Assembly: GCA_949358305.1 (NCBI GenBank) | Contig: OX442317.1 | Coordinates: 10,916,186 to 10,980,185 of the forward strand | Origin: Strigamia acuminata | Taxonomy: Eukaryota > Arthropoda > Chilopoda > Geophilomorpha > Linotaeniidae | DNA: 64,000 nucleotides | Direction of reading: 5' to 3' | Shown: in pieces, positions 23,248-34,052 of the stretch | Numbering within the stretch: the first letter of the stretch is position 1 | Layout of the letters: each line of letters begins with the position of its first letter | Position numbers and translations under genes: made by a program | The notes under the pieces: model-generated | Told to the model about the DNA's origin: nothing | Databases searched by the model: none | What the model saw: only the letters and a program-made list of their open reading frames with translations

Positions 23248-24036
23248 CGTGCTCCAGGAAAAGTGCATTCGTCCCACGTATGCATCTAATATACCGGAAA
23301 CCTAATTGAAAGACTATGATATAAGGAGAAAATTTTTATTTGGGGAGTAAAGACTCCCCTAAAAACTCTTGGGGTGCGGCCTGCACCCCTACAATTGACT
23401 GGGTGTCATAGCACCCGTAAGGATAATTTGTTACAGTTTAAGAGATTGGCAACCGAGGTCCAGAAAGAGCGGACAAGCAGCAACAGGCTCAAGTTCGACT
23501 GTTTCAAAATACATGCTAAAATAAGGTTAAGAAAATCAAAATTAGGTAGGCATCTCGGCATCGAGATGGTTCCGGGGTTGAAGACGTGGACCGGCCAAAT
23601 GGTCCAACAGTAATTACTCGGCCCCGGAAACTAGTTCATTAGGAAGTAAAAATAATACATTTGAAATTTTAAGACAAATAGAATTAACCAGGCGTTACCT
23701 GCTGTTCGCAGGGAACATACGTCAAACCGAATTACACAATAATATATAAAATAAAACGGATATTTATATATATCACACAGGACTAATATCAGCAGAGTTA
23801 CATTGCACGAAAACCTTAAATTAACATACACAAAATAATTAAGCAAGAAAACACAAATGGTAAACATACAGACCAATAATGGAGATCTCAATGTCTCTTA
23901 TGGCCCGCAAGGTCACAAAATTACTAATTAATACAACAAAATGGAACTTATCACAAAACAAACAGAAATACAACAAAATTTAAACATGCACAGAATCTGA
24001 ACATGAAGTAAAGGCGATACGCATAATCTGATACGC
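23248..24036 (-). other. 3' untranslated region of the complete element
   Basis: This is 789 bp between the ORF3 stop and the 3' LTR without a credible gene. In element sense the bases next to the LTR are CCTGGAGCACG, which is not a polypurine tract. A 7-bp-stem hairpin lies at 23342-23359. Confidence 0.7.
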
Positions 24037-25647
24037 CTACACGTCTTGAGCCATGTCGGGGGCAGGTGAGTTGGGAGCGGTAACATAGACATTCATGTCG
24101 CAAGGGGGTGTGTGTTCGGCCTCCACAGAAAGGTTCAACGGCACATTGGGAGGATCTACCGACAAAATTGGAGAAGTTGGCCGAACGGCCGTAGTAGTCA
24201 AATTACTCATGGAGTCGGTTAAATCCTCGACTTGAAAAAAGTTGAAGGGACGCTCGGGAATTTGTCCGGAGAAAACGGGTGCATTTAAACCTATTTGGTA
24301 ATTGTCAAAGGACTCGATAAAGCGGACAGGATCTCTGGCAAAGGCCGACGGGATGTGCTGCATCCACACCCTTGTCATCGTTCTATTCAGAATAAAGACG
24401 CGTTCCCAACTGGCGTCCCATACATCACATCGCAGGTGATAGTGTGGATTAAGGGACGTGGCCTCCACAATTAACTTCTGGGCCCTCCTGAGTTTGTTAA
24501 TTAAAAACACATACCCATCATAGCGCTTGGTGATGCTAAAAATAGCCTTTCCCACCTTGAAAAGAAATTCGCTCAAAGTTGGGACCAATCTACGAGCGCG
24601 CGCTAACTGACGGTCGGGAGCAAGCAAGTTAATCTCACAAGAAAATTTGGGTAAAGCAAAATCCTCCGGAATCTCGACATCCACGTAAGGGGACATTATT
24701 ACGCGTTCGTAACTTTCGGGTTTAACGGAACGCTGCGCAGCGTCAGCCTTAGCGGCTGCCTCTAACAACTTGACGTGAGCAAGGGCCGATGCGAGCGCAT
24801 CAGAAAGTAACGCTATTTGTTTGTCTTTTGCGTCAGCGGAGGGGGCTCTGGGTGCAGAGCTACCTGCGGGCTCAGCCAAAACTCTATCTAAATGCTCTTT
24901 AATCGTTTTGATGTTCCACTCGGCATCGGAAGGGGAGTTTTTACCAAAAGTGAACAAATTAGTGGCGGGTTCCGTAAACAACTGCCCATGTGGGGACGTA
25001 AGTTTCTCGCACTTCTCGCAAAGGGACCAGCGGCGGGCGCTATTTGACCATGCGGTCATGACAACTATATTCTTGATGCCTGCGGTCCAGGGAGTTCCTC
25101 GCGGACGTTTGCCATCGCCTAAACAATTTAGGCACGCTACTAAGTGCTGCCCCCCGACCGCACCACACAACCAACTACAGCCTGTGCACAGGGGGCACGA
25201 CACATATATACTAGTGTCAAATCTAGGTGTAGCATGCGGGCGACCGTGCTTCACATCCCAGTCACATTTGTCTCGTCGCTTATTAAGTAACTCAACCGTT
25301 TCGGCGGAAGCATTTGGGCGAAGTTCGCGCCAATCGTAACTATGCGATAGGCCAAGCGATAAAAGGGGGGTAACTGTAGATACAGTGGGAGCCGTTGATT
25401 CGGGGCGTACAAAATCACCATAAGGGTTTGTAGGCGAATTAGGGGTTTGAAAGCGAAGTGCACCACGAGCATTACCAAAACTGCCTCGAGAGGGCGGTGG
25501 AGTCGACTGTTCATCGGAAAAGTTCTTGGTGATCTTGACGGGTGGGTCTTCTGTTAAGGAGTCCTCCGATCGGGCAGACAGCATGCGTTTCTTAGGGTCC
25601 GGGTTCATTCTTGAGGGCCGAGATCCGAATGGACGCCTGGTATACAT
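24037..25647 (-). CDS. Third ORF of the retrotransposon, unknown cysteine-cluster protein
   Basis: 536 codons from ATG 25647. I do not recognise it. It sits where errantivirus-like elements have env, but I see no signal peptide or transmembrane stretch. Residues 1-90 are basic and rich in Ser/Pro. Eight cysteines in CxxC-like pairs (151, 154, 157, 161, 172, 175, 210, 213) suggest zinc binding. An Ala-rich heptad stretch at ~270-305 suggests a coiled coil, and the C-terminal third is mixed alpha/beta in character. TTACGTACCAG directly before the ATG, behind a T-rich run, is a good 3' splice site, so the protein may be made from a spliced RNA. Only one copy is in the window. Confidence 0.75.
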   Translation of the reverse strand: MYTRRPFGSRPSRMNPDPKKRMLSARSEDSLTEDPPVKITKNFSDEQSTPPPSRGSFGNARGALRFQTPNSPTNPYGDFVRPESTAPTVSTVTPLLSLGLSHSYDWRELRPNASAETVELLNKRRDKCDWDVKHGRPHATPRFDTSIYVSCPLCTGCSWLCGAVGGQHLVACLNCLGDGKRPRGTPWTAGIKNIVVMTAWSNSARRWSLCEKCEKLTSPHGQLFTEPATNLFTFGKNSPSDAEWNIKTIKEHLDRVLAEPAGSSAPRAPSADAKDKQIALLSDALASALAHVKLLEAAAKADAAQRSVKPESYERVIMSPYVDVEIPEDFALPKFSCEINLLAPDRQLARARRLVPTLSEFLFKVGKAIFSITKRYDGYVFLINKLRRAQKLIVEATSLNPHYHLRCDVWDASWERVFILNRTMTRVWMQHIPSAFARDPVRFIESFDNYQIGLNAPVFSGQIPERPFNFFQVEDLTDSMSNLTTTAVRPTSPILSVDPPNVPLNLSVEAEHTPPCDMNVYVTAPNSPAPDMAQDV

Positions 25648-26926
25648 CTGGTACGTAACTTCCGGTGGGTAAAAACAAGAAACAGTCAGCAAAAGTTAAC
25701 CAAATCTTAAGCCTACGAAAGTGTGTTGATCGACTCATGACAGAACATAATAACTACGAGTAGGTGAAATAAATTTACAGGGGAAAAATAATCGTTTTCA
25801 TACAGACAGGAAATAAACCGTTCGCTAGGGACATCTAGGGATAAATTTTAGAAAAAGGTCTGAACAGATCAACGCCACCTGGCGGTAAAGATGAGCAAAA
25901 GGCGCCATTTTCTAACGGAGCGCGTGGTAGAATTACGCCGAAGTTTTCAAACTGCCTAAATTTTTACGGGAAATTACGCGAATTTGATTTATAACAGCTC
26001 CTAGCGAAACATTCGCTTAAATACAAATAAATTTCATATACCGAATTAAATCTTAAGGGCTAAGTGGCGGGTAAATGTGCGTGTCATGTGACGATCCTAC
26101 ATATGAACATGCGTTCATTTACCGATAATATACATTTTGTGAGTGCTAATCACTAATTTCGACAGATAACTTACGCGTTTGAAGTGACTATGAATAAAGA
26201 ACGAGATCTTTCGAAAAGTAGTGAAGCGAACGCTTTCGATGTGGCCGTGCTGAATAACCAAGTGAGAAACGATCGGAACGGATCGTACGATCAGCGATAA
26301 ATTAGCGACGAAATCGAAACTAAACAAAATTAAACACAACAATCGGTAAATTATTACCGTAAAATCAATTACAAGAGTAAATAACTACCGAAATATGGTG
26401 AAAACAACGGAAATCCAACTATCGGGTCGGGTAAGCGAGATGATCGAAGTGAAACTAACGTGTTGCGAAGTGACAAGTCAAGACTGGACAATGGATGTAA
26501 GTCGAGATACTAAGGGATTTGTCGAGAACAATAGCGTGGCTGATGACGTCAGAAAAGATAACGCCGAGCGTAGTAAGAATCACAAATTCTGAGTTTGAGA
26601 TGGAGTCAAAGGTCGACCACTAATTGTTTTCAGCTGAGAATGTAGTCTGATCTACTAATCCGAAAGTAAGAAGTTGGAAGTAGGGGAATTCTTGACCCAT
26701 ATACACGAAAACTTGCATAAATATCAAATATGAAACGAATAAATTTTTTGAAAGCCAACCTTAAATGAGATTTCTAACCTTAGAATTCACTAAAATCTTT
26801 TCTACTAAGCGATGCGTAGGCTAAAAATTAGATAGACAACTTGGGATCAAATTGGAAATAAAATCGCAAATAATTATTTACTAAAAGATTTCGAACAAAC
26901 CGCTTTCGATGCGAGATTTCCCAAAT
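25648..26926 (-). other. Non-coding gap between pol and the third ORF
   Basis: 1.28 kb without a sense ORF of note. A 65-codon ORF on the opposite strand (26395-26592) has no support beyond being open. The gap ends in the candidate splice acceptor just before the ORF3 ATG. Confidence 0.6.
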
Positions 26927-29900
26927 CTAACTGAGATTTTGCGAATCGAGACACGTGACGAAGTCGTGCGCATAGCGCTTGTTTGCAACACGTGGTCGCT
27001 TCGAAGTTCGGGGTTCGACGTCATCACATCTCGGCGTTACAACACGCGTGGTAAGCGGAGTGACGTCAGTCGCGAGTTCCATTGGTTCCGCTGGCTCCGA
27101 ACTTGGACTTGGTAAATTTTCATCGTATTCCATCCAGCTGGGAGTTGGATGTGCCGAATCGGTGCCGTGTGTTTGGTTTTCGACCCACTCTTCAATCGGG
27201 TATTCCGGTAAATAGGGGGTGAGATGCTTGATATTAATAGAATTCTCTATTGAGCCATCTTCTAACTTTTCTAAACGATACGCGGTACCGCCTAATATCT
27301 TTATAATTTTCCAGGGTCCGTCTCGTACTTCAGCCATTTTTGCTGAAAACTGCCGGTCGGCATTTGACAAGTGATGCGTCTTTCGCCAAACTAAATCGTC
27401 TAAATCGAACGTTCCGATCCGGTATTTCTTGTGATGTATTTTCCTATGTTTCTCATAGTTTTCTTGAATTTTAGCGAACATCACGTTTTGTGCGAGGCGA
27501 ATTGTATTCTGAATCGACGCGATATACTTCTCGGGATCGTTGGGGTCGAGTTTGACGGAGTTATTAAGCGTGTTTGGATTCCAAGGCGGCGTAACTATCC
27601 TTCCAGAATTTAGTAATAAAGGTGTTGAGCCTGTTGCCTCCGAAATTGACGTACGAGTTGCAAATGCAAAATCGTGGATGAGTTCGTGCCAATGTTTGTG
27701 CACGTCAGTGAATAATGCCACCATCACCTTCAAATTCCTGTTGGCTCTTTCTGTCGGGTTTGCCGACGGGTTGTAGGTGCTTGTGTGTTTTACTGTTATG
27801 CCCTGTCGTTCACAGAATTTTCTGTAAATCAGGGCGCAGAATTGGGGACCATTATCGCTTATAATCTTTTTGGGTGAGCCATGTCTACATGCGACCTCAT
27901 GTAGCTTCTCGACGATTATTTTTGCCGAAGCTGTGTGTAAAGCGAATACTTCTATATATTTTGTAGCGTTATCCATAATGACAAGTAACCATTTAAACTT
28001 ATTACCGGGTTTGGGACCCATTAAATCTACAGTGACCGTTTCCCACGGAAATGTCATACCTAAAGGCACATATTCGCCAGCAAGGGGCTTTCTTTGTAGT
28101 GGTTTGTACATTTGGCAATGTTGACAACCCGTCACATAACCACGTACGTCACGGGACATACCAAACCAATGATATAACATTTTTGCTCTGTCCAGAGTCT
28201 TTGCTACACCTGCGTGGCCTGCCATAGGGTGCCCGTGGCACGCAAATAACGCACGCTTAAGTAAACTGCGAGGCATTGCAGCCTTGAACCCATTTCCAGT
28301 ATCTAATAATTCCTCGTCAAATGTCGGAGCGAATCTCGCAAGTAAATCGCCATCCATCATGTAATGGCGACACAATTTTTTAAAATCTCGTAAATGCAAT
28401 TTATTATTTTTGGGCAGCTCATCTTTAGAAATGAACTGAATTATGTCATACAAAAAGGGGTCAGCACGTTGTGCGTTTATAATTTCGTCGCGGGAGGGCG
28501 GAACTGTCTTTAACGCATCTGTGAGTGCAGACATTAGGGTTTCATTGCGTTTGCAATTTTTGTCGGTCTTTTTTGTTGTGTCTAAGAAATTTAAAATGTC
28601 AGTTGAAGTTAACTCGTCAGGGCTACCATCCCCCTGTGTTTCAACAGAATTGACATACTCAATTCTGAGGGAACACAACTGTTCTTTAGTTTCTTTCGAA
28701 ACACTAACGCCTTTATTTCTATTTCCGGTCCACTCGGGCCAGTATTGGGTCACTTCAGTGTGTTCTACGTGGTCAGTAGACGGGATATGCTCTTCAGAGA
28801 GCGGGGCTCGGGAGAGGGCATCGGCAATTTGGTTATATTTGCCCTGGCGGTATTCAATTTTGAACGCGCCAGACTGTAGTCTCGTGGCCCATCGACCAAA
28901 TCGTCCAGAGGGTTCTGGCGACGTCATAAGCCATTTGAGTGCCTGCGCGTCACTTTCCAGTTGAAAAGTGGTATATTCGAGAAAGGGGCGAAATCGGTCG
29001 ACTGCCCAAACAACAGCCAAACATTCAAGTTCCGGGGTATTGTAGCGGACTTCCGCTCCTTTCAACACGCGGCTAGCGTATGCTGCCGGTTTTAAAACCT
29101 TTTTTCCATTTAATTCGACTTCTTGCATGAGGACAGCTCCTAAACCGTCATGACTGGCATCAGTCTGAATGACGAATGGCTTATTCAGCTCTGGGCGGAG
29201 TAAACAACCATCAGTCATAAGTTTTTCTTTTAAAGTTGCGAACGCATCTTTTTGATCTTTCTCCCAAACAAATGGCAGATCCTTCTTTGTCAGACTGGAC
29301 AGGGGTCTAGCGATGGAGGCGTAATTGGGGACAAATTTACGCAAATATCCGGTCATGCCCAGAAATCTCTGGACCTCTTTTACGGTTGTAGGGGCGGGAA
29401 AACTATCTATAGCCAATAGTTTTAACGTGTCGGCCTTAGTGCCTTCCTTGGTTATCATGAAACCTAAGAACTTCAACTCGGTTTGTCCAAAACGGGACTT
29501 TGTCATGCTCACAGTTAAACCTGCATTTCTTAAAAGTTGTAAAACTTGTTTAATATGCTTTAAATGTTCTTCCCAAGTTTTTGAATAAATTATTATGTCG
29601 TCCAGGTACACAAGACAAAACTCACCAGCTACGGGGGCCAAAATTTGCTCCATTAAATTCTGAAATGTTGCGGGGGCGTTACACAAGCCGAACGGCATGC
29701 GCTTGAATTGGTATTTTCCCATGGGTGTATAAAAAGCAGTAATTGGTCTACTTTCTGGATCCATCTCTACCTGGTAATATCCCTTGACGAGATCCATGCT
29801 CGTGAAATATTTGGCCGCTCCTAAATACATCAAAATCATGTGGATATCTGGCATGGCGATCGTATCTTGCACGGTCGACGAGTTGATCCATCGATAATCG

Positions 29901-31060
29901 ATACAGAGACGGTAAGATCCGTCGGGTTTGGATACAATTAGGGGATGAGACACGTAGGGGCCAACCGGAGCTGGTTCGATAAGATCTAGGTCAATCAACT
30001 CTTGTACCAGAGTCTTAAGTATGGCACGCTTAGTTGGATTGTACATCCGGTATGGAGATTTTCGGGGGTTATCACGCAGCATAATGGAATGCTTAACGAT
30101 GTGGGTGCGACCGGGAGTGTCGCTAAAAACCGACTGGACGCTTTCCAGAACCGCTTTTAATAGAAGCCGTTGATCGGGTGTACAATCGGCGTGTGCCACC
30201 AGCTTCTCACTCCAATCGAGCGAACGCTCAATTTGTCGTGAGAGAGAAGGAATATCCTTTGCGTAAACTGGTGGCACCAGACAATCTTTAGGAACGCCAG
30301 GAGGGGTGACAATTGCGTCATGAGGATCGAGGTTAGCAATCTCCTCTAAAGTGGTGCTTGCATTCACAAGCGCTTTTCTGACGGCCTTCTTTGCTTTAAA
30401 TCTCTTGGACCGTAAAACCTTTAAACATTGCTTTTCTAACTTATTAATTTCTTTTTTAGTGGCATAAGGAATCGCTACATCCGGGTCGTTACCACATCTC
30501 GCCAATTGTTCGTCGGGGCGCAAGTATAAAGAGGTTTTGCGCATAAAATTGTGACCAATCGTTAAATTTGTCACTCTGGGGGGCAAAACTATGAAAGTAA
30601 AGGGTGTATGATGATTTGCCCACTGTATAGTGAGATCTACCTTGCCTATTGGCTTGTGCTTAATCCCGGGGGCAGAAATTCGCACGTTGTTTTTAATTTT
30701 ACGAACAGATTCGTATGGAATGCCAAAGACGGGTAGTAATTGTTCGCCTATAAAGCAACTGGTGGCGCCAGAATCTACTAACGCCAAAGACGGGACTCCA
30801 TTCACGTGGACATTAATTTGGGCGTGGTCAGTGGCTGAAGATGACGCCATAGACATTAAACGTTCCGTGAAACGTTCTTTTAAATCGTAGAGGGGTTCGG
30901 GTTTGGAGGAAAAAGGAAAATCTTCCGATCCTGCCAGGGCAAGGGACATTTTGTTGAAATTTTCGCATAAATTTAACTCTGGGTTAAGGAGAGGGTTATT
31001 AAATTGAATTCCGGTTTTTATTTGGGGCTGAACTATTTGGGCGTCAGTCCCTGTTGCAAG
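26927..31060 (-). CDS. pol: Pol polyprotein, complete (protease, RT, RNase H, integrase)
   Basis: Reached by -1 frameshift from gag, giving 1,377 residues after the slip (Gag-Pol ~1,974). Numbering here is from the first codon of the open frame at 31078. Aspartic protease DSGA 102-105. Reverse transcriptase from ~370, with SMDLVKGYYQ ~427 and catalytic YLDD 491-494. RNase H from TDAS 639. Integrase zinc site with H950, H955, C985 and C988, then the catalytic triad D1018, D1075, E1110. A chromodomain-free C-terminus carries a GPY/F-like motif (RDGPWKI...AYRLE). All catalytic residues are present. The order places it in Ty3/gypsy (Metaviridae). Confidence 0.95.
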   Translation of the reverse strand, partial: LATGTDAQIVQPQIKTGIQFNNPLLNPELNLCENFNKMSLALAGSEDFPFSSKPEPLYDLKERFTERLMSMASSSATDHAQINVHVNGVPSLALVDSGATSCFIGEQLLPVFGIPYESVRKIKNNVRISAPGIKHKPIGKVDLTIQWANHHTPFTFIVLPPRVTNLTIGHNFMRKTSLYLRPDEQLARCGNDPDVAIPYATKKEINKLEKQCLKVLRSKRFKAKKAVRKALVNASTTLEEIANLDPHDAIVTPPGVPKDCLVPPVYAKDIPSLSRQIERSLDWSEKLVAHADCTPDQRLLLKAVLESVQSVFSDTPGRTHIVKHSIMLRDNPRKSPYRMYNPTKRAILKTLVQELIDLDLIEPAPVGPYVSHPLIVSKPDGSYRLCIDYRWINSSTVQDTIAMPDIHMILMYLGAAKYFTSMDLVKGYYQVEMDPESRPITAFYTPMGKYQFKRMPFGLCNAPATFQNLMEQILAPVAGEFCLVYLDDIIIYSKTWEEHLKHIKQVLQLLRNAGLTVSMTKSRFGQTELKFLGFMITKEGTKADTLKLLAIDSFPAPTTVKEVQRFLGMTGYLRKFVPNYASIARPLSSLTKKDLPFVWEKDQKDAFATLKEKLMTDGCLLRPELNKPFVIQTDASHDGLGAVLMQEVELNGKKVLKPAAYASRVLKGAEVRYNTPELECLAVVWAVDRFRPFLEYTTFQLESDAQALKWLMTSPEPSGRFGRWATRLQSGAFKIEYRQGKYNQIADALSRAPLSEEHIPSTDHVEHTEVTQYWPEWTGNRNKGVSVSKETKEQLCSLRIEYVNSVETQGDGSPDELTSTDILNFLDTTKKTDKNCKRNETLMSALTDALKTVPPSRDEIINAQRADPFLYDIIQFISKDELPKNNKLHLRDFKKLCRHYMMDGDLLARFAPTFDEELLDTGNGFKAAMPRSLLKRALFACHGHPMAGHAGVAKTLDRAKMLYHWFGMSRDVRGYVTGCQHCQMYKPLQRKPLAGEYVPLGMTFPWETVTVDLMGPKPGNKFKWLLVIMDNATKYIEVFALHTASAKIIVEKLHEVACRHGSPKKIISDNGPQFCALIYRKFCERQGITVKHTSTYNPSANPTERANRNLKVMVALFTDVHKHWHELIHDFAFATRTSISEATGSTPLLLNSGRIVTPPWNPNTLNNSVKLDPNDPEKYIASIQNTIRLAQNVMFAKIQENYEKHRKIHHKKYRIGTFDLDDLVWRKTHHLSNADRQFSAKMAEVRDGPWKIIKILGGTAYRLEKLEDGSIENSINIKHLTPYLPEYPIEEWVENQTHGTDSAHPTPSWMEYDENLPSPSSEPAEPMELATDVTPLTTRVVTPRCDDVEPRTSKRPRVANKRYAHDFVTCLDSQNLS

Positions 31061-32850
31061 TTTTTTAACTGTGGGCACTCTTTAAGTCCATGGCCGGGCT
31101 CTTTGCACAGTGGACACTTTGCTAACTCTTGTAATACCTTGGTCAATACTGGGTCTTCCACCTTTGTCTTTTTTGCGTCTCCAGAATTGGAATGCGATTG
31201 CGATCTGTGGTCGCGCTTTTTATTATGGTTATGATCACCATTTGATTTGTAAGTTGGGCATTTATTTCTGAAGTGCTCTTTGCTTCCGCAATTGAAGCAA
31301 GTACCCTTCTCGAACCTCTTAACGTGTTGTTGAATATGATTGTACAGTTCCTCACTAGGGGTTTTGGATTCGGAATCGGAAGTCTCAGAATCTTCTGAAG
31401 TTTCGGATCCTGAGGACACGGAAATCTTATTTAAAATTTTCTTGACAGTATTTTTATATTTATTGTGATGATAACGATGTTTGTATTTGTTATCATGGGA
31501 TCTACTACCATCTGAGTTTTCAGATTTCTTCTCTTCTTTTGTCTCTTTTGGGGTATCAGCTGTCTTTGCAGCGGGGGGTTTTGTTTCTTTGGGTTTTGTC
31601 CCTGGGGCGATGGGGTCATTGCCCACTTTGACATCGTACTTCTCCTTATCTGCTAATACTTTCTTGTATATCCGTTCTAGATCACCTTTGTCTAAATTGT
31701 TTATTTCTAGACGGCTACGAATATCAGGGGTTGCGTAGCGTTGCATCATTTTACGCGCAACAATTCCGTTGTACGTAGATTGCTGTCGCCAGCAGTTATA
31801 GTACCGAAGTACATAATGATAAACGGTTTCGCCTTCTTCCGCCACTTGTTCGAAACAACGTTCACCGCGTTGGTCCTCGTTCAGCCCGAAACGGTTTTGA
31901 AACACGGTTTTAAATTCGTCCCACACCGTAAGGTGCGGAGCAAAATCGTCAAACCAAGTCAAGGCCACTCCAGACAAGTATGCGGGGACACATTGCGTAA
32001 TTGCTTCGTCGAGGGGGCAACCTTTGTTACGTGCTGCTCCGATTACAGCATCTATAAACGCGCTGCACTCTGCAGGAGTTCCTTCCCCAGTGAAGCGTGG
32101 TACCTCTAGACCCTTAAAATTATAACGACGTGACTCGTTTTGCAGAGAACTGTTTTGATCGTGGGGAGGGGGTGAGCGATCTCGCTCTTCTCGTTGGCGG
32201 TTCTCCTGGCCAGCTTGAAATGCCGTAAAACTCGCGGCCATCTGCCTCACACTGTCGGCCAAAGTTAATAAAGTATCATTTGGAATTGAGGAATTGTTAG
32301 TGGTATGCGATTGATGCGAGCGAGGGGACGTATTCAAGCGTCTACGCGGGGTTGATTGGTTGATTAAGTTCGGGTTAGGAACGGGTGGTGGAGTTACAGG
32401 GCGCGGTGTTACAGGGCGGTTATGAGTTTGGTTGGTCTGCTGCGCCAATGTCGCCTGGGCCTGGGCTAGGGCCTGAGCATCGGCCTGTGCCTGGGCTTGC
32501 GCCTGTGCTAGAGCATCCGCTAAAGCTTGGGCATCCGCCTGGGCTTGAGCGTTAGCCTGAGCTAGAGCGTCGACCTGTGCTTGCGTGTCAGCACGGGCCT
32601 GAGCCTCCCTGTCTGCCAATGCCTGAACAGACCGAGTGACAAAATCATTTATATTCACATAGTTTGCGGGGTCTAATCCCATCGTAACTCCCAAATTCAA
32701 CAATGCCGGCAAATCAATAATTTCAGGGACGCTGAGATCCAAGGTCGTCGAGCTTTGACTACCTCCAGCGGGAGGGTTGAGATTACTATCGTTCAAACTG
32801 CTAGGGGAGGTGACAACTTTGGGGTTAGGCAAAGTTGGTCTGGGTGCCAT
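31033..32850 (-). CDS. gag: Gag polyprotein, complete element
   Basis: 605 codons from ATG 32850 (MAPRPTLPNP). An Ala/Gln/Asp-rich stretch (~85-140) is followed by Pro/Thr-rich sequence, then a capsid-like region with a conserved-looking LTWFDDF segment, a Lys/Glu- and Ser-rich linker, and two CCHC knuckles (CX2CX4HX4C). It forms the particle and packages element RNA, by family knowledge. Confidence 0.92.
   Translation of the reverse strand: MAPRPTLPNPKVVTSPSSLNDSNLNPPAGGSQSSTTLDLSVPEIIDLPALLNLGVTMGLDPANYVNINDFVTRSVQALADREAQARADTQAQVDALAQANAQAQADAQALADALAQAQAQAQADAQALAQAQATLAQQTNQTHNRPVTPRPVTPPPVPNPNLINQSTPRRRLNTSPRSHQSHTTNNSSIPNDTLLTLADSVRQMAASFTAFQAGQENRQREERDRSPPPHDQNSSLQNESRRYNFKGLEVPRFTGEGTPAECSAFIDAVIGAARNKGCPLDEAITQCVPAYLSGVALTWFDDFAPHLTVWDEFKTVFQNRFGLNEDQRGERCFEQVAEEGETVYHYVLRYYNCWRQQSTYNGIVARKMMQRYATPDIRSRLEINNLDKGDLERIYKKVLADKEKYDVKVGNDPIAPGTKPKETKPPAAKTADTPKETKEEKKSENSDGSRSHDNKYKHRYHHNKYKNTVKKILNKISVSSGSETSEDSETSDSESKTPSEELYNHIQQHVKRFEKGTCFNCGSKEHFRNKCPTYKSNGDHNHNKKRDHRSQSHSNSGDAKKTKVEDPVLTKVLQELAKCPLCKEPGHGLKECPQLKNLQQGLTPK
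31060..31066 (-). promoter_or_regulatory. -1 frameshift heptamer, complete element
   Basis: Gag codons TTA AAA AAC contain A AAA AAC. After slippage the next codon is CTT and the frame stays open to the end of pol. The two frames overlap by only 28 bases past the slip, which restricts where slippage can occur and supports this site. Confidence 0.82.
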
Positions 32851-34052
32851 CGTAATTTATTTAACGTTGCTAACGCAAGTGTATAATTAAACAACCTGGA
32901 TTTTCTACTCTCTTTTTCTTGAAATTCGCCTTCTGAGATTATCAGAAAACTCAAGTGAATATTGGATCAAACTTAAATTTTGACCTGAACACAATGGAAT
33001 TCCTAAATTCGAACGAATTCAAGAAAACAACGCTAAACAAATATTGCTAAACACTATCAATTAAAATTCCTCAAAAGGGTAAATAAGGCAAATTGGATTG
33101 TCCTACCGTCAGTGGAGTGTTCGAATCTAGTTGTAGTGGTTGATCGAATCTGCGATTCAGCCTGCAATGAAGTGGTCGTCTGGCACACGAAGGAACACAG
33201 TAGAAGTACTTCGAGAAGTGAAGGGAAGTGAAGGAAACTAGGGTTTTATAACTTTTGGAAGGCACAAAGAGAATAATTATTTGGCAGACATGAGATTATG
33301 CTAATGTCGATAATTGTCTAGTCTGGCGACAGGCAGTCGGCAAAGGAAAGTTGGAAACAATAAACAGGATCTTGAAACAATAGGGATTAAATTTTGGTGC
33401 AGAGGTGCTACATTTTTGGTAGGTCTAAAGTCTCCAAAATAGGTGTAGAATCTGAAGGTTTCAAGATGTTAACCCATTTAGATTATTTAATATAGGAGAA
33501 GAAATTAATTTGAATTATTTGTTATGAAAATTAATTAATTTGATTTTTAATTCTAAATCTATAGAAAGTTGTTAGTAATTAAGTAAATATTGGATAAATC
33601 GTTTTATGATGTGCTTGAAGTAGTTTTAATAATTTAATTTTAGTGAAATGTTTAATTTTGGAGGAAAGTTTCAGGTTGATTTAATTGGTAAAAGCTGGGA
33701 ACTTTAACTTGCAAACTCCGTAGTGGGTTGAGGGGTTTAGAGGAAAGAGGGGAAAAGTCTTTAAGTGATAGCCTTAGGCTAGTTGACCAACACCTGTTTC
33801 TTTGGCACACTTCAACCTGTTTTGCACAAAACTGAAAAATTCACTTTTTATACAAATTAGACATATACAACCCAAAAATTAAGATTTAAACACTATTATT
33901 AAATGAAATATTTACAGCTCTTTGATTTTCAAACACAAAACCAAATATTTACATTTTTCGCAATTTTTGATAATTGCATCAAATCAATCTATCAACTTTT
34001 ACAATTATGCAAATTAGCTACTTAATATGCATATCCTGTCGCGGACGCCACT
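32851..34052 (-). other. Element leader with primer binding site (34034-34050), complete element
   Basis: Same leader as in the other copies. No gene is seen. The primer site starts two bases from the LTR. Confidence 0.75.

Noticed and set aside
24037-25647. Envelope glycoprotein
   Set aside because: No signal peptide, fusion peptide or transmembrane segment visible. Position alone is not enough.
26395-26592. 65-codon ORF opposite to the retrotransposon
   Set aside because: Open frame only. No homology, no context and no second diverged copy to test it.
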